Assembly: GCA_028875245.1 (NCBI GenBank)
Contig: JAPPEU010000088.1
Location: 1 to 64,000, forward strand
Length of the DNA: 64,000 nucleotides
Direction of reading: 5' to 3'
Source of the DNA: Chloroflexota bacterium
GTDB lineage: Bacteria > Chloroflexota > Anaerolineae > Aggregatilineales > Phototrophicaceae
The first letter of the stretch is position 1; every line of letters begins with the position of its first letter. The translations under genes and the position numbers were made by a program. The notes beneath the pieces were generated by a model. That model searched no databases. It worked only from the letters and a program-made list of their open reading frames with translations, and was not told where the DNA came from. Positions 1 to 7,941 of the stretch are shown piece by piece.

Positions 1-2
1 AC

Positions 3-104
3 GAGAATGAAGGTTATCCTTGGTGGAAGGTGCGGACGGCGGCATTGCTTGAAGGCTGGATCGCCGGCGTGATCAGCGGCGTTCCGAGCATCAGAAGCCC
101 TTGA
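3..104 (+). CDS. C-terminal end of an SH3-like domain protein (5' truncated by window edge)
   Basis: An open frame runs from the window edge to a TGA at 102-104 and encodes the last 33 residues of a protein. The peptide contains a WWKV stretch followed by EGWIAG, the closing pattern of bacterial SH3-like (SH3b) repeats, which usually bind cell-wall or other surface ligands in exported proteins. Only the tail is visible, so the full architecture is unknown. The following glycosyltransferase starts within about 40 bases on the same strand, so the two could be cotranscribed. The assignment rests on a short motif. Confidence 0.45.
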   Translation, partial: ENEGYPWWKVRTAALLEGWIAGVISGVPSIRSP

Positions 105-142
105 CGCGCGAACTATTGTCATCCGCCGCATTCGACTCTAGT

Positions 143-1159
143 ATGTCCTTGAAAGCGATACCGCCTCCGGGCAAACCCATGCCTCCTGCACCATTGGTCA
201 GCATCATCATTCCCACTTATAACCGCCGACAGTTCGTCACTGACGCGATTGACAGCTGCCTGGCGCAGACGCACGACAACTGCGAGATTATCGTAGTTGA
301 CGATGGCAGTACCGATGGAACGGGACGCCTTCTGCGGGAGCGCTATGGCGACGCCCTGCGCTATTTTTATCAGGACAACCAGGGCCCCGGCATCGCCCGC
401 AATCGCGGCATCGCCGAAGCCAAGGGCGACTTCATCCATTTTCTCGATGCCGATGACCAACTGCATGAAGCGAAAATTGCGATTTGCCTGGACGCCTTTT
501 GCCAACGGCCGGCGGTCTCGGTCATTTACACGCACTTCCAGCAGGTGGCGAGCGACGGCGCGACGCCGGTGGAGACTGGCGCCTTCGAGTCCTATTCCGT
601 CGATGTATTCTGCGAGCTGCTGCGGCAAACCGGCTGCCGCATCTTGACCAGCTCCAGCATGTGCCGCGCCGATGCGCTGCGTTCAATCGGCGGTTTCGAA
701 GACGATGTCAAATTCCGAAGCGCCGAAGATTGGGATCTCTTCTTGCGCTTGGCGATGCGGTATCGCTTCCACGGCATCGATCGGCCGCTGGTGCATCGGC
801 GCGTGCATGAAAACATGATCTCGGATGATAAGCTCGCCGGCGCTTATGGACGCCTGAAAACGATACAGAATGCGCGACATTATGGCTGGGAGCGCTGTAT
901 GCCGCCGGCGGAGTTCGCGCGCAAGCTCTCGGCGCGCCATCATGTTTACGCGCTCTATTTGTGGGCGGCGGGCGAGCGGCGCGATGCCAGGCATCACTTT
1001 CTGCTAGCAGCGGAAATCTATCCGCCGCAAGCGAGACAGCGGCGCCTTTATGCGATTTACACGCGCTTCCTGCCGCCGATTTCGCTGGATATCACCTTGG
1101 CGGCGGTCCGCTTCGCGCGGCGCCTGCTAAGGCAGCGTCCGGCTGGGGACCAGCAGTGA
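143..1159 (+). CDS. Family 2 glycosyltransferase (GT-A fold)
   Basis: Transfers a sugar from a nucleotide sugar to an acceptor, probably in surface polysaccharide or glycan synthesis; donor and acceptor cannot be told. The N-terminal GT-A domain starts at residue 18 with VSIIIPTYN, followed by EIIVVDDGSTDGT around residues 48-60 and the metal-binding FLDADD around 100-105, all hallmarks of GT2. The C-terminal 100 residues are helical and rich in Arg and Ala. I chose ATG 143; TTG 101 and ATG 179 are in frame and also possible, and none has a convincing ribosome binding site. No membrane segment is seen, so it is probably cytosolic. Confidence 0.85.
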   Translation: MSLKAIPPPGKPMPPAPLVSIIIPTYNRRQFVTDAIDSCLAQTHDNCEIIVVDDGSTDGTGRLLRERYGDALRYFYQDNQGPGIARNRGIAEAKGDFIHFLDADDQLHEAKIAICLDAFCQRPAVSVIYTHFQQVASDGATPVETGAFESYSVDVFCELLRQTGCRILTSSSMCRADALRSIGGFEDDVKFRSAEDWDLFLRLAMRYRFHGIDRPLVHRRVHENMISDDKLAGAYGRLKTIQNARHYGWERCMPPAEFARKLSARHHVYALYLWAAGERRDARHHFLLAAEIYPPQARQRRLYAIYTRFLPPISLDITLAAVRFARRLLRQRPAGDQQ

Positions 1160-1212
1160 CAAGCGGCGGGGAAAATAGAAGATAATTTGTCACAGAAACT
1201 TAAACTTTGTGC

Positions 1213-1396
1213 CTCCAAGTAAAACCAAGTAAGTAATTGAAATCTTACTATTAGAAGAACTGTAGGGGCGTTTGACCCGCAGTGTCTACGCGCGGCGCTG
1301 AAACGCCCGAAAAATGGAAACACCTTATTTGGCTTTCTCCGCGCTCTCCGCGTTCTCTGTAGTTCATTTTTTGCGCGACTTACTTGCACTTACTTA
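1213..1396. repeat. Dispersed intergenic repeat, copy A
   Basis: This stretch of the 358-base gap between the glycosyltransferase and the TPR protein is closely similar in order and sequence to 36658-36815. Shared blocks are TTGAAATCTT, TGTAGGGGC, GAAACGCCCG, AAATGGAAACAC, TTATTTGGCTTTCTC and TTGCGCGACTT. No gene is convincing in this gap. Fragments of the same family (CTCTGCGTTCTCT; CTCGGTGGTAA) recur near 3300-3330 and 5555-5575. Confidence 0.75.
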
Positions 1397-1518
1397 TGTC
1401 CTCGGTGGTAAGAATAAAAGTTTGATGAGGTTGCCCTGCATGACCGGGGCAAGCCAGGAACCCATTCCGCTCCAATGACGTATACTATGTGGAGACGATG
1501 CCCGGCCGAGGTGAATGA

Positions 1519-2700
1519 ATGATGCGAACCAAGACTGACAGCTTGCGCTATGACATTGCGGAGTTGATGAAATCAGGCGCTTTCAACGAGATTGTGGATC
1601 GCTGCCATGTGGAGTTGACCCTGGCTCGGCGCGAAAACCGCCAAAGCGTCGAGGTCATCGCCCTGCTGGGTTTGGCCGGGGCGCAGTGTTCCCTGGGGCA
1701 TTTCGCCTTTGCGCGGGATTATGTGAATCAAGCGATAGACTTGGCACAGGAAATACGGTCGATCGGCCTCTCCATCGATGCGCTGAACGCCCGCGCCCGC
1801 ATTGCCAGAGAAGGCTTCTTCCAAACCGCCGAGGCCGCCGAAGATTACCTGAGCGCTGTCAACCAGGCATTCGAAGCTGGCGATATGCGCCGCTATGCGC
1901 AGTCGCTGCTGGGCTTGGGCGAGATCGCCGCCAGCCCAACGGAATCCAGCAAACATGCCTGGCGCGTGATTGATATCGCCCGCGAAATCAATGACGGTCA
2001 GTTAGAAGCGCGGGCGATTCTCCTGCTGTCGAACGCATTCATTCGCCAGGCTGATTACAAGAAGGCGAATGATGGCTTGTTGGTGGCGCTGCGCAAGGCG
2101 CAAACGGCGCATGATCGATTGCTCGAGAGCGTCATCATCGGGCAGCAGGGCCTGGTTTTGGCGCAAGACAGCGAAACCTATAAACGCGGCATCGAACATC
2201 AGTTGACCGCGCTGGAAGTCGCCCGCGGTATGGAGGCGATTTTCCATGAGTTCATGCGCCTTTATACCTTGGCTATGACGATGACCGCCGCCGGGCGCAT
2301 TGATGAAGCGCGCAATTACCTCGATCAAATGCTGGCGCTCTCGCAGGATGTGCAGCACAAGCCTTACGAAATGTACACCCTGGGCATGCTCGGGCAGTGG
2401 CAGGAGATGCGCGGTCAGCCTGATATCGCCGTCGCCTTTTATGGCCGGGCGGCCGATGCGGCGCGCGAAGTCGGCAACCCCGCTTATGAGGCGCGTTATC
2501 TGTTCGCGCTCGGCGCGGTCTATCAGTCCAAATGGGACTTTGAAGGCGCCCGGCAGAAATACAACCAGGCGCGCGCAATCTACCGCTCGCTCGATGACGG
2601 GCGCAACGCCACAAGAGTGAGCGCCTCCATTGTTTACACCTATTTTCTGGCTCTCGCCTCGAAATTCATGAAGCTGATGGGCATTCGGCCGAAGAGCTAG
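1519..2700 (+). CDS. TPR-like helical repeat protein
   Basis: A 393-residue protein made almost entirely of paired amphipathic helices with TPR-type spacing, for example the units starting near residues 45, 115, 155, 240 and 300, with recurring small-residue positions and A-Y/F patterns (FYGRAADAAREVG; KYNQARAIYRS). Such scaffolds mediate protein-protein contacts; no enzymatic domain, signal peptide or membrane helix is visible. The start is the second ATG of GAATGAATGATG, preceded by a purine-rich GAGGTGA. It stands alone on the plus strand between repeat-bearing intergenic DNA and a convergent NUDIX gene. The partner is unknown. Confidence 0.75.
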   Translation: MMRTKTDSLRYDIAELMKSGAFNEIVDRCHVELTLARRENRQSVEVIALLGLAGAQCSLGHFAFARDYVNQAIDLAQEIRSIGLSIDALNARARIAREGFFQTAEAAEDYLSAVNQAFEAGDMRRYAQSLLGLGEIAASPTESSKHAWRVIDIAREINDGQLEARAILLLSNAFIRQADYKKANDGLLVALRKAQTAHDRLLESVIIGQQGLVLAQDSETYKRGIEHQLTALEVARGMEAIFHEFMRLYTLAMTMTAAGRIDEARNYLDQMLALSQDVQHKPYEMYTLGMLGQWQEMRGQPDIAVAFYGRAADAAREVGNPAYEARYLFALGAVYQSKWDFEGARQKYNQARAIYRSLDDGRNATRVSASIVYTYFLALASKFMKLMGIRPKS

Positions 2701-2723
2701 GGAAACCCGCGTTTTGCGCGCTT

Positions 2724-3227
2724 CTAAAGATCAAGCTCGCCCTTTGCCCAGAGCCCGGTCAAGGTGACCGATGGATAGAATACGAGCGGCGGCAGCTGGT
2801 CCCGCGCGAACCAGCCGACATCGGCGGCGTCATCACCGGCAAGCGCTTCTCCTGCGAGCGCTTCGGCGCTGTAGGCGATAATGATATCAGCCAGGCCATG
2901 GTCCCGCTTGGGGAAGACGGCCAGCAGCTTGTTGATGCGAACGCGAAGCTGAGTTTCTTCCAGGGTTTCGCGCAGCGCCGCATCTTCCGGCGCTTCATCA
3001 TGATCGACGAAGCCGGCCGGCAGCGCCCACTTCCCCTTGCCCGGGTCGACCGCCCGCTGAATGAGCAAAACGCGGTCATCGCGCTCGATAAAGACGACCA
3101 CGGCGACTTTTGGGTCAAAGTAGACCGGAAGGGCGCAGCTTGAGCAAAAGGGACGCAAGCGCCCGGAAACAGGCTTGCTGATCAGGCGGCGCCCGCAGAC
3201 GGGGCAAAAATTGGCGATTCGCGTCAT
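2724..3227 (-). CDS. NUDIX hydrolase with N-terminal zinc ribbon
   Basis: Predicted to hydrolyse a nucleoside diphosphate linked to another moiety (ADP-ribose or NADH-like substrates are common for this architecture). A zinc ribbon with Cys 8, 11, 28 and 31 precedes the NUDIX fold. The NUDIX box spans residues 72-94: G72, E78, then RETLEETQL, matching Gx5Ex7REUxEExGU except Q where G is usual. At 167 residues it is a compact member similar to the ADP-ribose pyrophosphatase/NudC-type group. It is convergent with the TPR gene (23-base gap). The IS inserted about 130 bases upstream of its start, so its promoter region may have been altered. Confidence 0.88.
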   Translation of the reverse strand: MTRIANFCPVCGRRLISKPVSGRLRPFCSSCALPVYFDPKVAVVVFIERDDRVLLIQRAVDPGKGKWALPAGFVDHDEAPEDAALRETLEETQLRVRINKLLAVFPKRDHGLADIIIAYSAEALAGEALAGDDAADVGWFARDQLPPLVFYPSVTLTGLWAKGELDL

Positions 3228-3354
3228 TGACTTTCCAACTCAGGGCGGGGAAGCACTTGCTCCCGATGATATATCGCGGCTTGCCTCCATATCAAAAATC
3301 TCTGTGGTCTCTGCGTTCTCTTATTTAACGAACCCGGCCCGGGAAGTCGTCTGT

Positions 3355-3371
3355 AAGGCTTGTCCGCTACT
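3355..3371 (+). repeat. IS left terminal inverted repeat
   Basis: 17-bp sequence perfectly complementary to 4461-4477; it marks the transposase 3' side of the element. Confidence 0.85.
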
Positions 3372-4380
3372 AAGAGATGAGCGTAGCTACCGCTCCGTCT
3401 GGTCGTCCACATTGCCGGTTGAAAAGGATGGCGATGTTGTAGGCGGCCATTTTCGCGGCTATGCGCGTCAGCATGCCCAGTTCACTGTGGGCATTGATGC
3501 GTTGCAAGTCAAAGTATTGAGTGAGTCGGGCGATCACAGTTTCGATAATCTGTCTGTGTTTGCGCAGCCAGCGCATGATTTTGCTGGGCTTGTCGCCTTT
3601 GGTATTGCTCGCTGGCGGCGCGATGACTTCAGCGCCATATTGACCTCGCCAATGTCGAATCCAGCGCGGTCCGCTGAAGCCGCCGTCAGCGAGATAGGGC
3701 AAGCCGCGATATTGTCCGGCGCACAGGGCGGGGCTGATGGACTCAGGGCTTGGGATTCTGCGAGTTTTATATGTTCTGTGCCTGGGCAATTCGGGCTCAG
3801 TCAATTGCTTGCATCCCTGCCGGCTGCTCACAAAGGCTTCCATCAGCCAGCGGTCATCAAAGTTTGCCAGCCCGAGCATCCAGCCGGTGACAACACCGTC
3901 ATTGCTGGCGCAGAGCAACAGTTGCTGTCCGTAGTACCAGCCGCCATGATTGCCGCCGCGACCTTTCTTTCCGAAGAGCCAATGGCGATCATGGCTGATG
4001 GCTTGGCCCAAGCTACAATGCGGCGCCGGCGCGCAATCCACCACCTCGTACAAAGCGCTGCCGCTGAGCAACTGCGCCAGCTCTTGTTGCAAGCAAACAA
4101 AAGCAGCCCACAAATTCCGTACCCGCCGATTAAACTGACTGCGCTTGAGCATCGTTGGAAACCATGACCGACCATTTTGCAGCATGTAGCGCACTATGCC
4201 CCGCTCGGATCGCCAGGGTGCGTCCACCCTCAACTGACCAGCAATCGCAACGGTCAATACTTCGCTATCACTCATCTGCAAGGGGGGACCAGCATGTCGT
4301 TTCATTCGGTCCGCCATTTCCCTTTTGTACCAATCGTCAACAAAACAGTATAATGTCGTGAAGAAGGTGTCTAAGTTCAT
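3370..4380 (-). CDS. DDE transposase (IS982/IS4-like)
   Basis: The single gene of the insertion sequence, 336 residues. It begins MNLDTFFTTLYCFVDDW, followed by MSDSEVLTVAIAGQ, an N-terminal pattern seen in IS982-like and related DDE transposases. Candidate catalytic acids are the Asp in VVDCAPAP, the Asp in LADGGF and the Glu in RQIIETVIARL, in the usual order and spacing. The reading frame is uninterrupted and its stop lies inside the left inverted repeat. The exact IS family needs a database comparison; IS4 or IS5 relatives are alternatives. The antisense strand carries a long spurious frame. Confidence 0.85.
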   Translation of the reverse strand: MNLDTFFTTLYCFVDDWYKREMADRMKRHAGPPLQMSDSEVLTVAIAGQLRVDAPWRSERGIVRYMLQNGRSWFPTMLKRSQFNRRVRNLWAAFVCLQQELAQLLSGSALYEVVDCAPAPHCSLGQAISHDRHWLFGKKGRGGNHGGWYYGQQLLLCASNDGVVTGWMLGLANFDDRWLMEAFVSSRQGCKQLTEPELPRHRTYKTRRIPSPESISPALCAGQYRGLPYLADGGFSGPRWIRHWRGQYGAEVIAPPASNTKGDKPSKIMRWLRKHRQIIETVIARLTQYFDLQRINAHSELGMLTRIAAKMAAYNIAILFNRQCGRPDGAVATLIS

Positions 4381-4460
4381 GAGTAAGCTCCTTATCTGAG
4401 AGTTTGGCGTTTACTCTAAATTAGCACCTTCTTTCAATCTCCGTTGAGTTAAACTGACAC

Positions 4461-4477
4461 AGTAGCGGACAAGCCTT
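4461..4477 (-). repeat. IS right terminal inverted repeat
   Basis: 17-bp sequence perfectly complementary to 3355-3371, on the transposase 5' side, directly abutting a GTAGGGGCG palindromic repeat. Confidence 0.85.
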
Positions 4478-4552
4478 GTAGGGGCGACTTATCAAGTCGC
4501 CCGAAAGCGCATCCTTTAGCGCGACGGGCGACCAGGTTGCTCGCCCCTACAA
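4476..4552. repeat. GTAGGGGCG palindromic repeat
   Basis: A 77-base element bounded by TTGTAGGGGCGA and TCGCCCCTACAA, complementary termini that could fold into a long hairpin; it contains an internal smaller palindrome (GGCGACTTATCAAGTCGCC). The same arrangement occurs at 5414-5491, and single ends occur elsewhere. It may be a non-autonomous MITE or REP-like element; the IS abuts its left end. Confidence 0.75.
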
Positions 4553-4729
4553 ATGATTGCTTTTGCGGGTTCATTATTTTGTGTGAGCCGAGTTGTCACT
4601 CGCGAGCGGCTGTAGTTAAATCAGCATGTGACATAATCGACCGGAAGATATATCCATGGACTCAGATGCTCCTCTGGGCGCGCTGCTATTGACATAGCCA
4701 GATCACCACCGTACACTAGCTGACCGCAA

Positions 4730-4811
4730 GCCGGAGTGGCGGAATTGGCAGACGCGCACGACTCAAACTCGTGTACCTTCGGGTGTGTGGGTTCGACTCC
4801 CACCTCCGGCA
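4730..4811 (+). tRNA. tRNA-Leu (anticodon CAA)
   Basis: A full class II cloverleaf: acceptor arms GCCGGAG and CTCCGGC, D-arm, anticodon stem CACGA/TCGTG with loop CTCAAAC giving anticodon CAA, a long variable arm, T-arm GTGGG-TTCGACT-CCCAC, and discriminator A at 4811. The CCA tail is not encoded. It reads UUG leucine codons. No integrase or attachment duplication is seen next to it. Confidence 0.96.
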
Positions 4812-4845
4812 TAACAGCATGACAACGGCCTCAGGCGGCGCGGGT

Positions 4846-5391
4846 TCAGCGCAGGCTCCATTCTGTTTCGGCTAGGCCCGCTCGCATATTCTCATAGCGC
4901 GCCAACGTAAAAAGCCAGTCAGATAATCGATTGACGTAGGGCAGGGCATGCTGGCCGATATCCTCGCTTTCATGCAGGGCCGTCATAAGCCGCTCGGCGC
5001 GGCGGCAGATTGCGCGCGCAAGGTGAATATGGGCGGCGGCCATCGTTCCGCCGGGCAGGATGAAGCGGCTCAAGGGCTCCAGCTCGTCCGTCATTTGGTC
5101 GATTGAATTTTCCAGCCAAGCCACATCATCCGCCGAAACGCGCTCTATCCAATCGACCTTGGCGTCAAGCGGCGTCGCCAGGTCCGAGCCCAGGTGAAAA
5201 AGCTGGCTCTGCACCTGTTTCAGCCATTCATCAACCCCCTCGCTGCCGCCGGCTGCCCGCGCCAGGCCCAAGGCTGAATTGACTTCATCAATCGTGCCGT
5301 AAGCCTCGACGCGCAGATGATGTTTGGGGACGCGCCCCCCGCCGAAGAGAGCGGTGTCGCCTTTGTCGCCCGTTCTGGTATAGATTTTCAT
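4846..5391 (-). CDS. pduO: Corrinoid (cob(I)alamin) adenosyltransferase, PduO type
   Basis: Transfers the adenosyl group of ATP to cob(I)alamin to make adenosylcobalamin, the cofactor of B12-dependent mutases, dehydratases and ribonucleotide reductases. The N-terminus MKIYTRTGDKGDTALFGGG is the ATP-binding signature of the PduO/MMAB family, and the C-terminal half has the conserved RRAERLM helix. With the start at ATG 5391 the protein is 181 residues, normal for the family; AAGGAG directly upstream supports this start over longer frames. The product is a cytosolic trimer in this family. No other cobalamin gene is nearby, which suggests salvage or a scattered pathway. Confidence 0.93.
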   Translation of the reverse strand: MKIYTRTGDKGDTALFGGGRVPKHHLRVEAYGTIDEVNSALGLARAAGGSEGVDEWLKQVQSQLFHLGSDLATPLDAKVDWIERVSADDVAWLENSIDQMTDELEPLSRFILPGGTMAAAHIHLARAICRRAERLMTALHESEDIGQHALPYVNRLSDWLFTLARYENMRAGLAETEWSLR

Positions 5392-5413
5392 GTCACTCCT
5401 TATTGGCGACGAT

Positions 5414-5491
5414 TTGTAGGGGCGACTCTGTGAGCCGCCCGTAGCCTGCGCTTTTGTCAATTTAGGGCGACCCAATGGTTCGCCCCTACAA
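5414..5491. repeat. GTAGGGGCG palindromic repeat
   Basis: A second copy of the element at 4476-4552: TTGTAGGGGCGAC on the left and TTCGCCCCTACAA on the right, 78 bases in total, with a diverged middle. It lies upstream of the adenosyltransferase gene. The DNA from here to 5595 holds no convincing gene, but 5555-5575 carries a fragment related to repeat copy A (CTCGGTGGTAAAA). Confidence 0.75.
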
Positions 5492-5595
5492 TGCTGCTGG
5501 ATTGGCGTGATTTGCAGAGGCCTAGGATGTTCCGCTTTGACCTCACAGAAGCCTCGGTGTACTCGGTGGTAAAACTTCTATCATTTACTTGCATA

Positions 5596-6975
5596 TTATT
5601 CTTCGCTATTGTCGCCGCTTCGCCAGCGTTCGTACAGACTTGCGCTGCTGATGCCGGCGAATGCCAGCCAGACCAGCTCGACCGGGAAGAGATACCGGGG
5701 CAGCGCAAGCAAAAGGGAGTGTACGCCTACCGTATAGAATGCGAAGCCGGCGAGCGGCGCGGCGGTGATCCAGCGCCGGCGCGACCAAAACATGCCCAGG
5801 AGGCCGAATCCCAAGCCGATGCTGTGGAATAGCCAGAACGCGAGCTTGATTGCGAAGCCTTCAATCCGCAGAACCTGCAGCAAGCCGCCCAGCGAACGAT
5901 CAGCAGCCGCCCATTGGCGCGCCGCCTCAACAACGCTGATATCGCCGAATGGGGCGGCGCCGTAGGGCTGCAATATCGAATAAGCCAGTTCGCCCACTCT
6001 CAGCCGGATGAACCCGGCAAAATCCGCGCTGATGATCGCGCTTATCTTGTTGATGTATGTTTCTGTCGCATGTTCAAATTTGCAGTCGACCACGCAGTCC
6101 GCAGGCCTATCGACATCGACGCCTTCCAAGAGCAATTCGTCGTTCAGCGCCGGCGAGCCGTCCCTGCTTTCCGCGCCGCGCCAGAGCGCCGGCATCAATT
6201 GATCGCTGACGATAATGAGCCGATTCCAATTCAAGAGATTGTACAAGGTCCAGGAGGACACGATCGCCAGGTAAACTGCAAGCAGCAGCAGGCAATGTCG
6301 ACGCCAGCGGCGCAGCAGACGGCGGCGCCCCAAGCAGATAAGATGCAGCGCGATGACCAGCGGAAAAAGCGCTGCTACGCCCCGTGTCAAAGTCGCCAGA
6401 CCGAATGCCGCCGCGGCCAGCGTCATTGCGCCGCTCAATCGATGCGCTTGTGGGTCCGCAACCGGGCCGGCGACATACTCGACGTAAAGCCAGAGCCCCA
6501 GCGCCACAAAGAATATGTACAGCGTCTCCGTAGCGATATTCGCTGGTTCCGTGACAAAGGCCGGGTGAAACGCCATCAGGGCGGCGGCGATGACGCCGGC
6601 CCGGGCGTCGCCTGCGATGGTGAAGGCCAGCCGCCCGGCAACATAGACCGTGGCGATGGAAGCCAGGCATTGGAAGAAACGTATAGCGATGATGGTCTCG
6701 TGATCGGGCAAAAGGGGCTGGAAGATGCCAACGAAGATTATGTAGAGCGGGGCGGTCTTAATGTTGGAGATGTAAAATGGAAGGCCCCGGATGCGACCAT
6801 GTTCTTGCCCACTGAAGAAGCCGGCGCCATTCACCAGGTAGCCGCTGCTATCGCCACCGGTCGCGCCGGAGAATTGAACGAGCGTCGGCTGCTCCAGCGC
6901 ATAGGCGACGCGCATGACAAAGCCGACCAGCATGATGAGCCAAAGCACACGTGTATGCAGTACTTCACTTCGCAT
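5596..6975 (-). CDS. Integral-membrane glycosyltransferase, GT39/PMT-like
   Basis: About 459 residues with ten or more hydrophobic helices and the layout of the ArnT/PMT superfamily, which moves a sugar from a polyprenyl-phosphate donor to an acceptor on the outer face of the membrane. After the first membrane helix the first external loop carries GGDSSGY, where the Asp corresponds to the catalytic acid of GT39-type enzymes. Start: ATG 6975 (MRSEVLHTRVLW) places the first membrane helix close to the N-terminus; upstream ATGs at 6999 and 7017 are in frame. It is divergent from the PyrK-like gene. The acceptor is unknown; a role in cell-envelope glycosylation is inferred. Confidence 0.8.
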   Translation of the reverse strand: MRSEVLHTRVLWLIMLVGFVMRVAYALEQPTLVQFSGATGGDSSGYLVNGAGFFSGQEHGRIRGLPFYISNIKTAPLYIIFVGIFQPLLPDHETIIAIRFFQCLASIATVYVAGRLAFTIAGDARAGVIAAALMAFHPAFVTEPANIATETLYIFFVALGLWLYVEYVAGPVADPQAHRLSGAMTLAAAAFGLATLTRGVAALFPLVIALHLICLGRRRLLRRWRRHCLLLLAVYLAIVSSWTLYNLLNWNRLIIVSDQLMPALWRGAESRDGSPALNDELLLEGVDVDRPADCVVDCKFEHATETYINKISAIISADFAGFIRLRVGELAYSILQPYGAAPFGDISVVEAARQWAAADRSLGGLLQVLRIEGFAIKLAFWLFHSIGLGFGLLGMFWSRRRWITAAPLAGFAFYTVGVHSLLLALPRYLFPVELVWLAFAGISSASLYERWRSGDNSEE

Positions 6976-7167
6976 CCCAGAAGTCCAGGCTATGGCCATA
7001 TCCGAAGGCGAATGCAAGAGGCGGCGGCGCGCAGCCGCAATCGCTGATTGTGACAGTTTGCCGCCTTCATTTGACCCAATTCTACACCCTCGCGCGCGCT
7101 TATCCTGTGTTGAATGCGCGGTCGCCCTGTCCCAATCAGACTATAATGAATGGATGGGAGCTGCAAT

Positions 7168-7926
7168 ATGAAAGAGACGCAAGCGTACATTGAGCGCATA
7201 AAGCGGGTCAATCGCGGCTATCAGCGCCTGGAATTGGCGGTGGACAAATCGCTTGCGTCTATGCTGGCCGGGCAAGCCATGCTTGTGCGGGCGATTGACA
7301 AGGACTACGATGTGGAACACTGGGATCCTTATCTGCGCGAGTTGTGGTTCCCGGTTGAGACGCTGGCGAGCAATATCGTCGTCGTTGAGCGCCCCGCCCG
7401 CCGGCACTATACCCCCGGACAACTGCTCAGCATCATCGGGCCCATCGGCAAAGCCTTCCGTTTCCGCCAGAAGCTGCGCAATATCCTGCTAATCGCCCAT
7501 AACACGACGCCCTCGGCGCTGCTGTTGACGCTGCCGCCGCTGTTGGCGAAAGGGGTGGGCATCACGTTGGTCCTCACAGGTTCCGCCAGGCGCTACGAGA
7601 CCAATCATCTGCCGGAGGAAGTCGAAGTAATCCAGGCGGAAGACGATCTCACCTGGTCGGACATGGTGATGACTTTGGGCTGGGCCGATCAGGTTTTTGT
7701 ACTGGGCGGGCCGGGCAACGAGCTGACATACTTCGGCGACATCATGGGGTTGATGCGCGAACGGCATCATGACATTCCCGCAAATTATCTGTTTGGTGTC
7801 ATCAAGCGCGATCTGCCTTGTGGCGTGGGCGCCTGCGGGGCTTGCTCGCTCAACGTGGGCGGGGGACAAAAGCGGCAGTGCATCGACGGCCCCGCCTTCG
7901 ACCTGACCGAACTGCGCCTGAATTAG
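7168..7926 (+). CDS. PyrK-like iron-sulfur flavoprotein subunit (dihydroorotate dehydrogenase electron transfer type)
   Basis: Resembles PyrK, the FAD and [2Fe-2S] subunit that passes electrons from a class 1B dihydroorotate dehydrogenase to NAD. The clearest evidence is the C-terminal cluster motif CGVGACGAC followed by a fourth Cys 12 residues later (residues about 218-238), and a preceding NAD-binding-like segment with VFVLGGPGNELTYFGDIM. The N-terminal FAD domain is recognisable only through PGQ and GPIGKAF, so it is divergent. ATG 7168 is preferred because GGGAG sits 7 bases upstream; TATAAT at 7142-7147 could be a -10 element. It is 15 bases from the PyrD-like gene, its presumed partner. 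Confidence 0.75.
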   Translation: MKETQAYIERIKRVNRGYQRLELAVDKSLASMLAGQAMLVRAIDKDYDVEHWDPYLRELWFPVETLASNIVVVERPARRHYTPGQLLSIIGPIGKAFRFRQKLRNILLIAHNTTPSALLLTLPPLLAKGVGITLVLTGSARRYETNHLPEEVEVIQAEDDLTWSDMVMTLGWADQVFVLGGPGNELTYFGDIMGLMRERHHDIPANYLFGVIKRDLPCGVGACGACSLNVGGGQKRQCIDGPAFDLTELRLN

Positions 7927-7941
7927 CGCTGCGGGTTGCTT

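Larger units (their letters stand above)
3355..4477. mobile_element. Complete insertion sequence with 17-bp terminal inverted repeats
   Basis: The ends are perfect 17-bp inverted repeats (AAGGCTTGTCCGCTACT at 3355-3371; its complement at 4461-4477) enclosing one DDE transposase gene, total 1123 bases. Left flank ends CTGT and right flank begins GTAGGGGCG; removing the element with one GT copy restores CTGTAGGGGCG, the exact beginning of a dispersed palindrome seen elsewhere in the window. So the target duplication is at most 2-3 bp and the IS landed in, or at the edge of, that repeat. It looks intact and possibly active. Confidence 0.85.

Noticed and set aside
3175..4167. 330-residue open frame on the plus strand antisense to the transposase
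   Set aside because: It is the shadow of a GC-rich coding strand; composition is not protein-like and the transposase frame with DDE residues is clearly real.
4730..4811. Genomic-island attachment site at tRNA-Leu
   Set aside because: No duplicated tRNA 3' end or integrase was found in the window.
4476..5491. CRISPR-like array from the palindromic repeats
   Set aside because: Only two copies, about 940 bases apart, with no regular spacing or cas genes.
5914..7047. 377-residue plus-strand frame opposite the GT39-like gene
   Set aside because: Low complexity and rich in Arg, Gln and Gly with no hydrophobic pattern; antisense to a convincing membrane protein.
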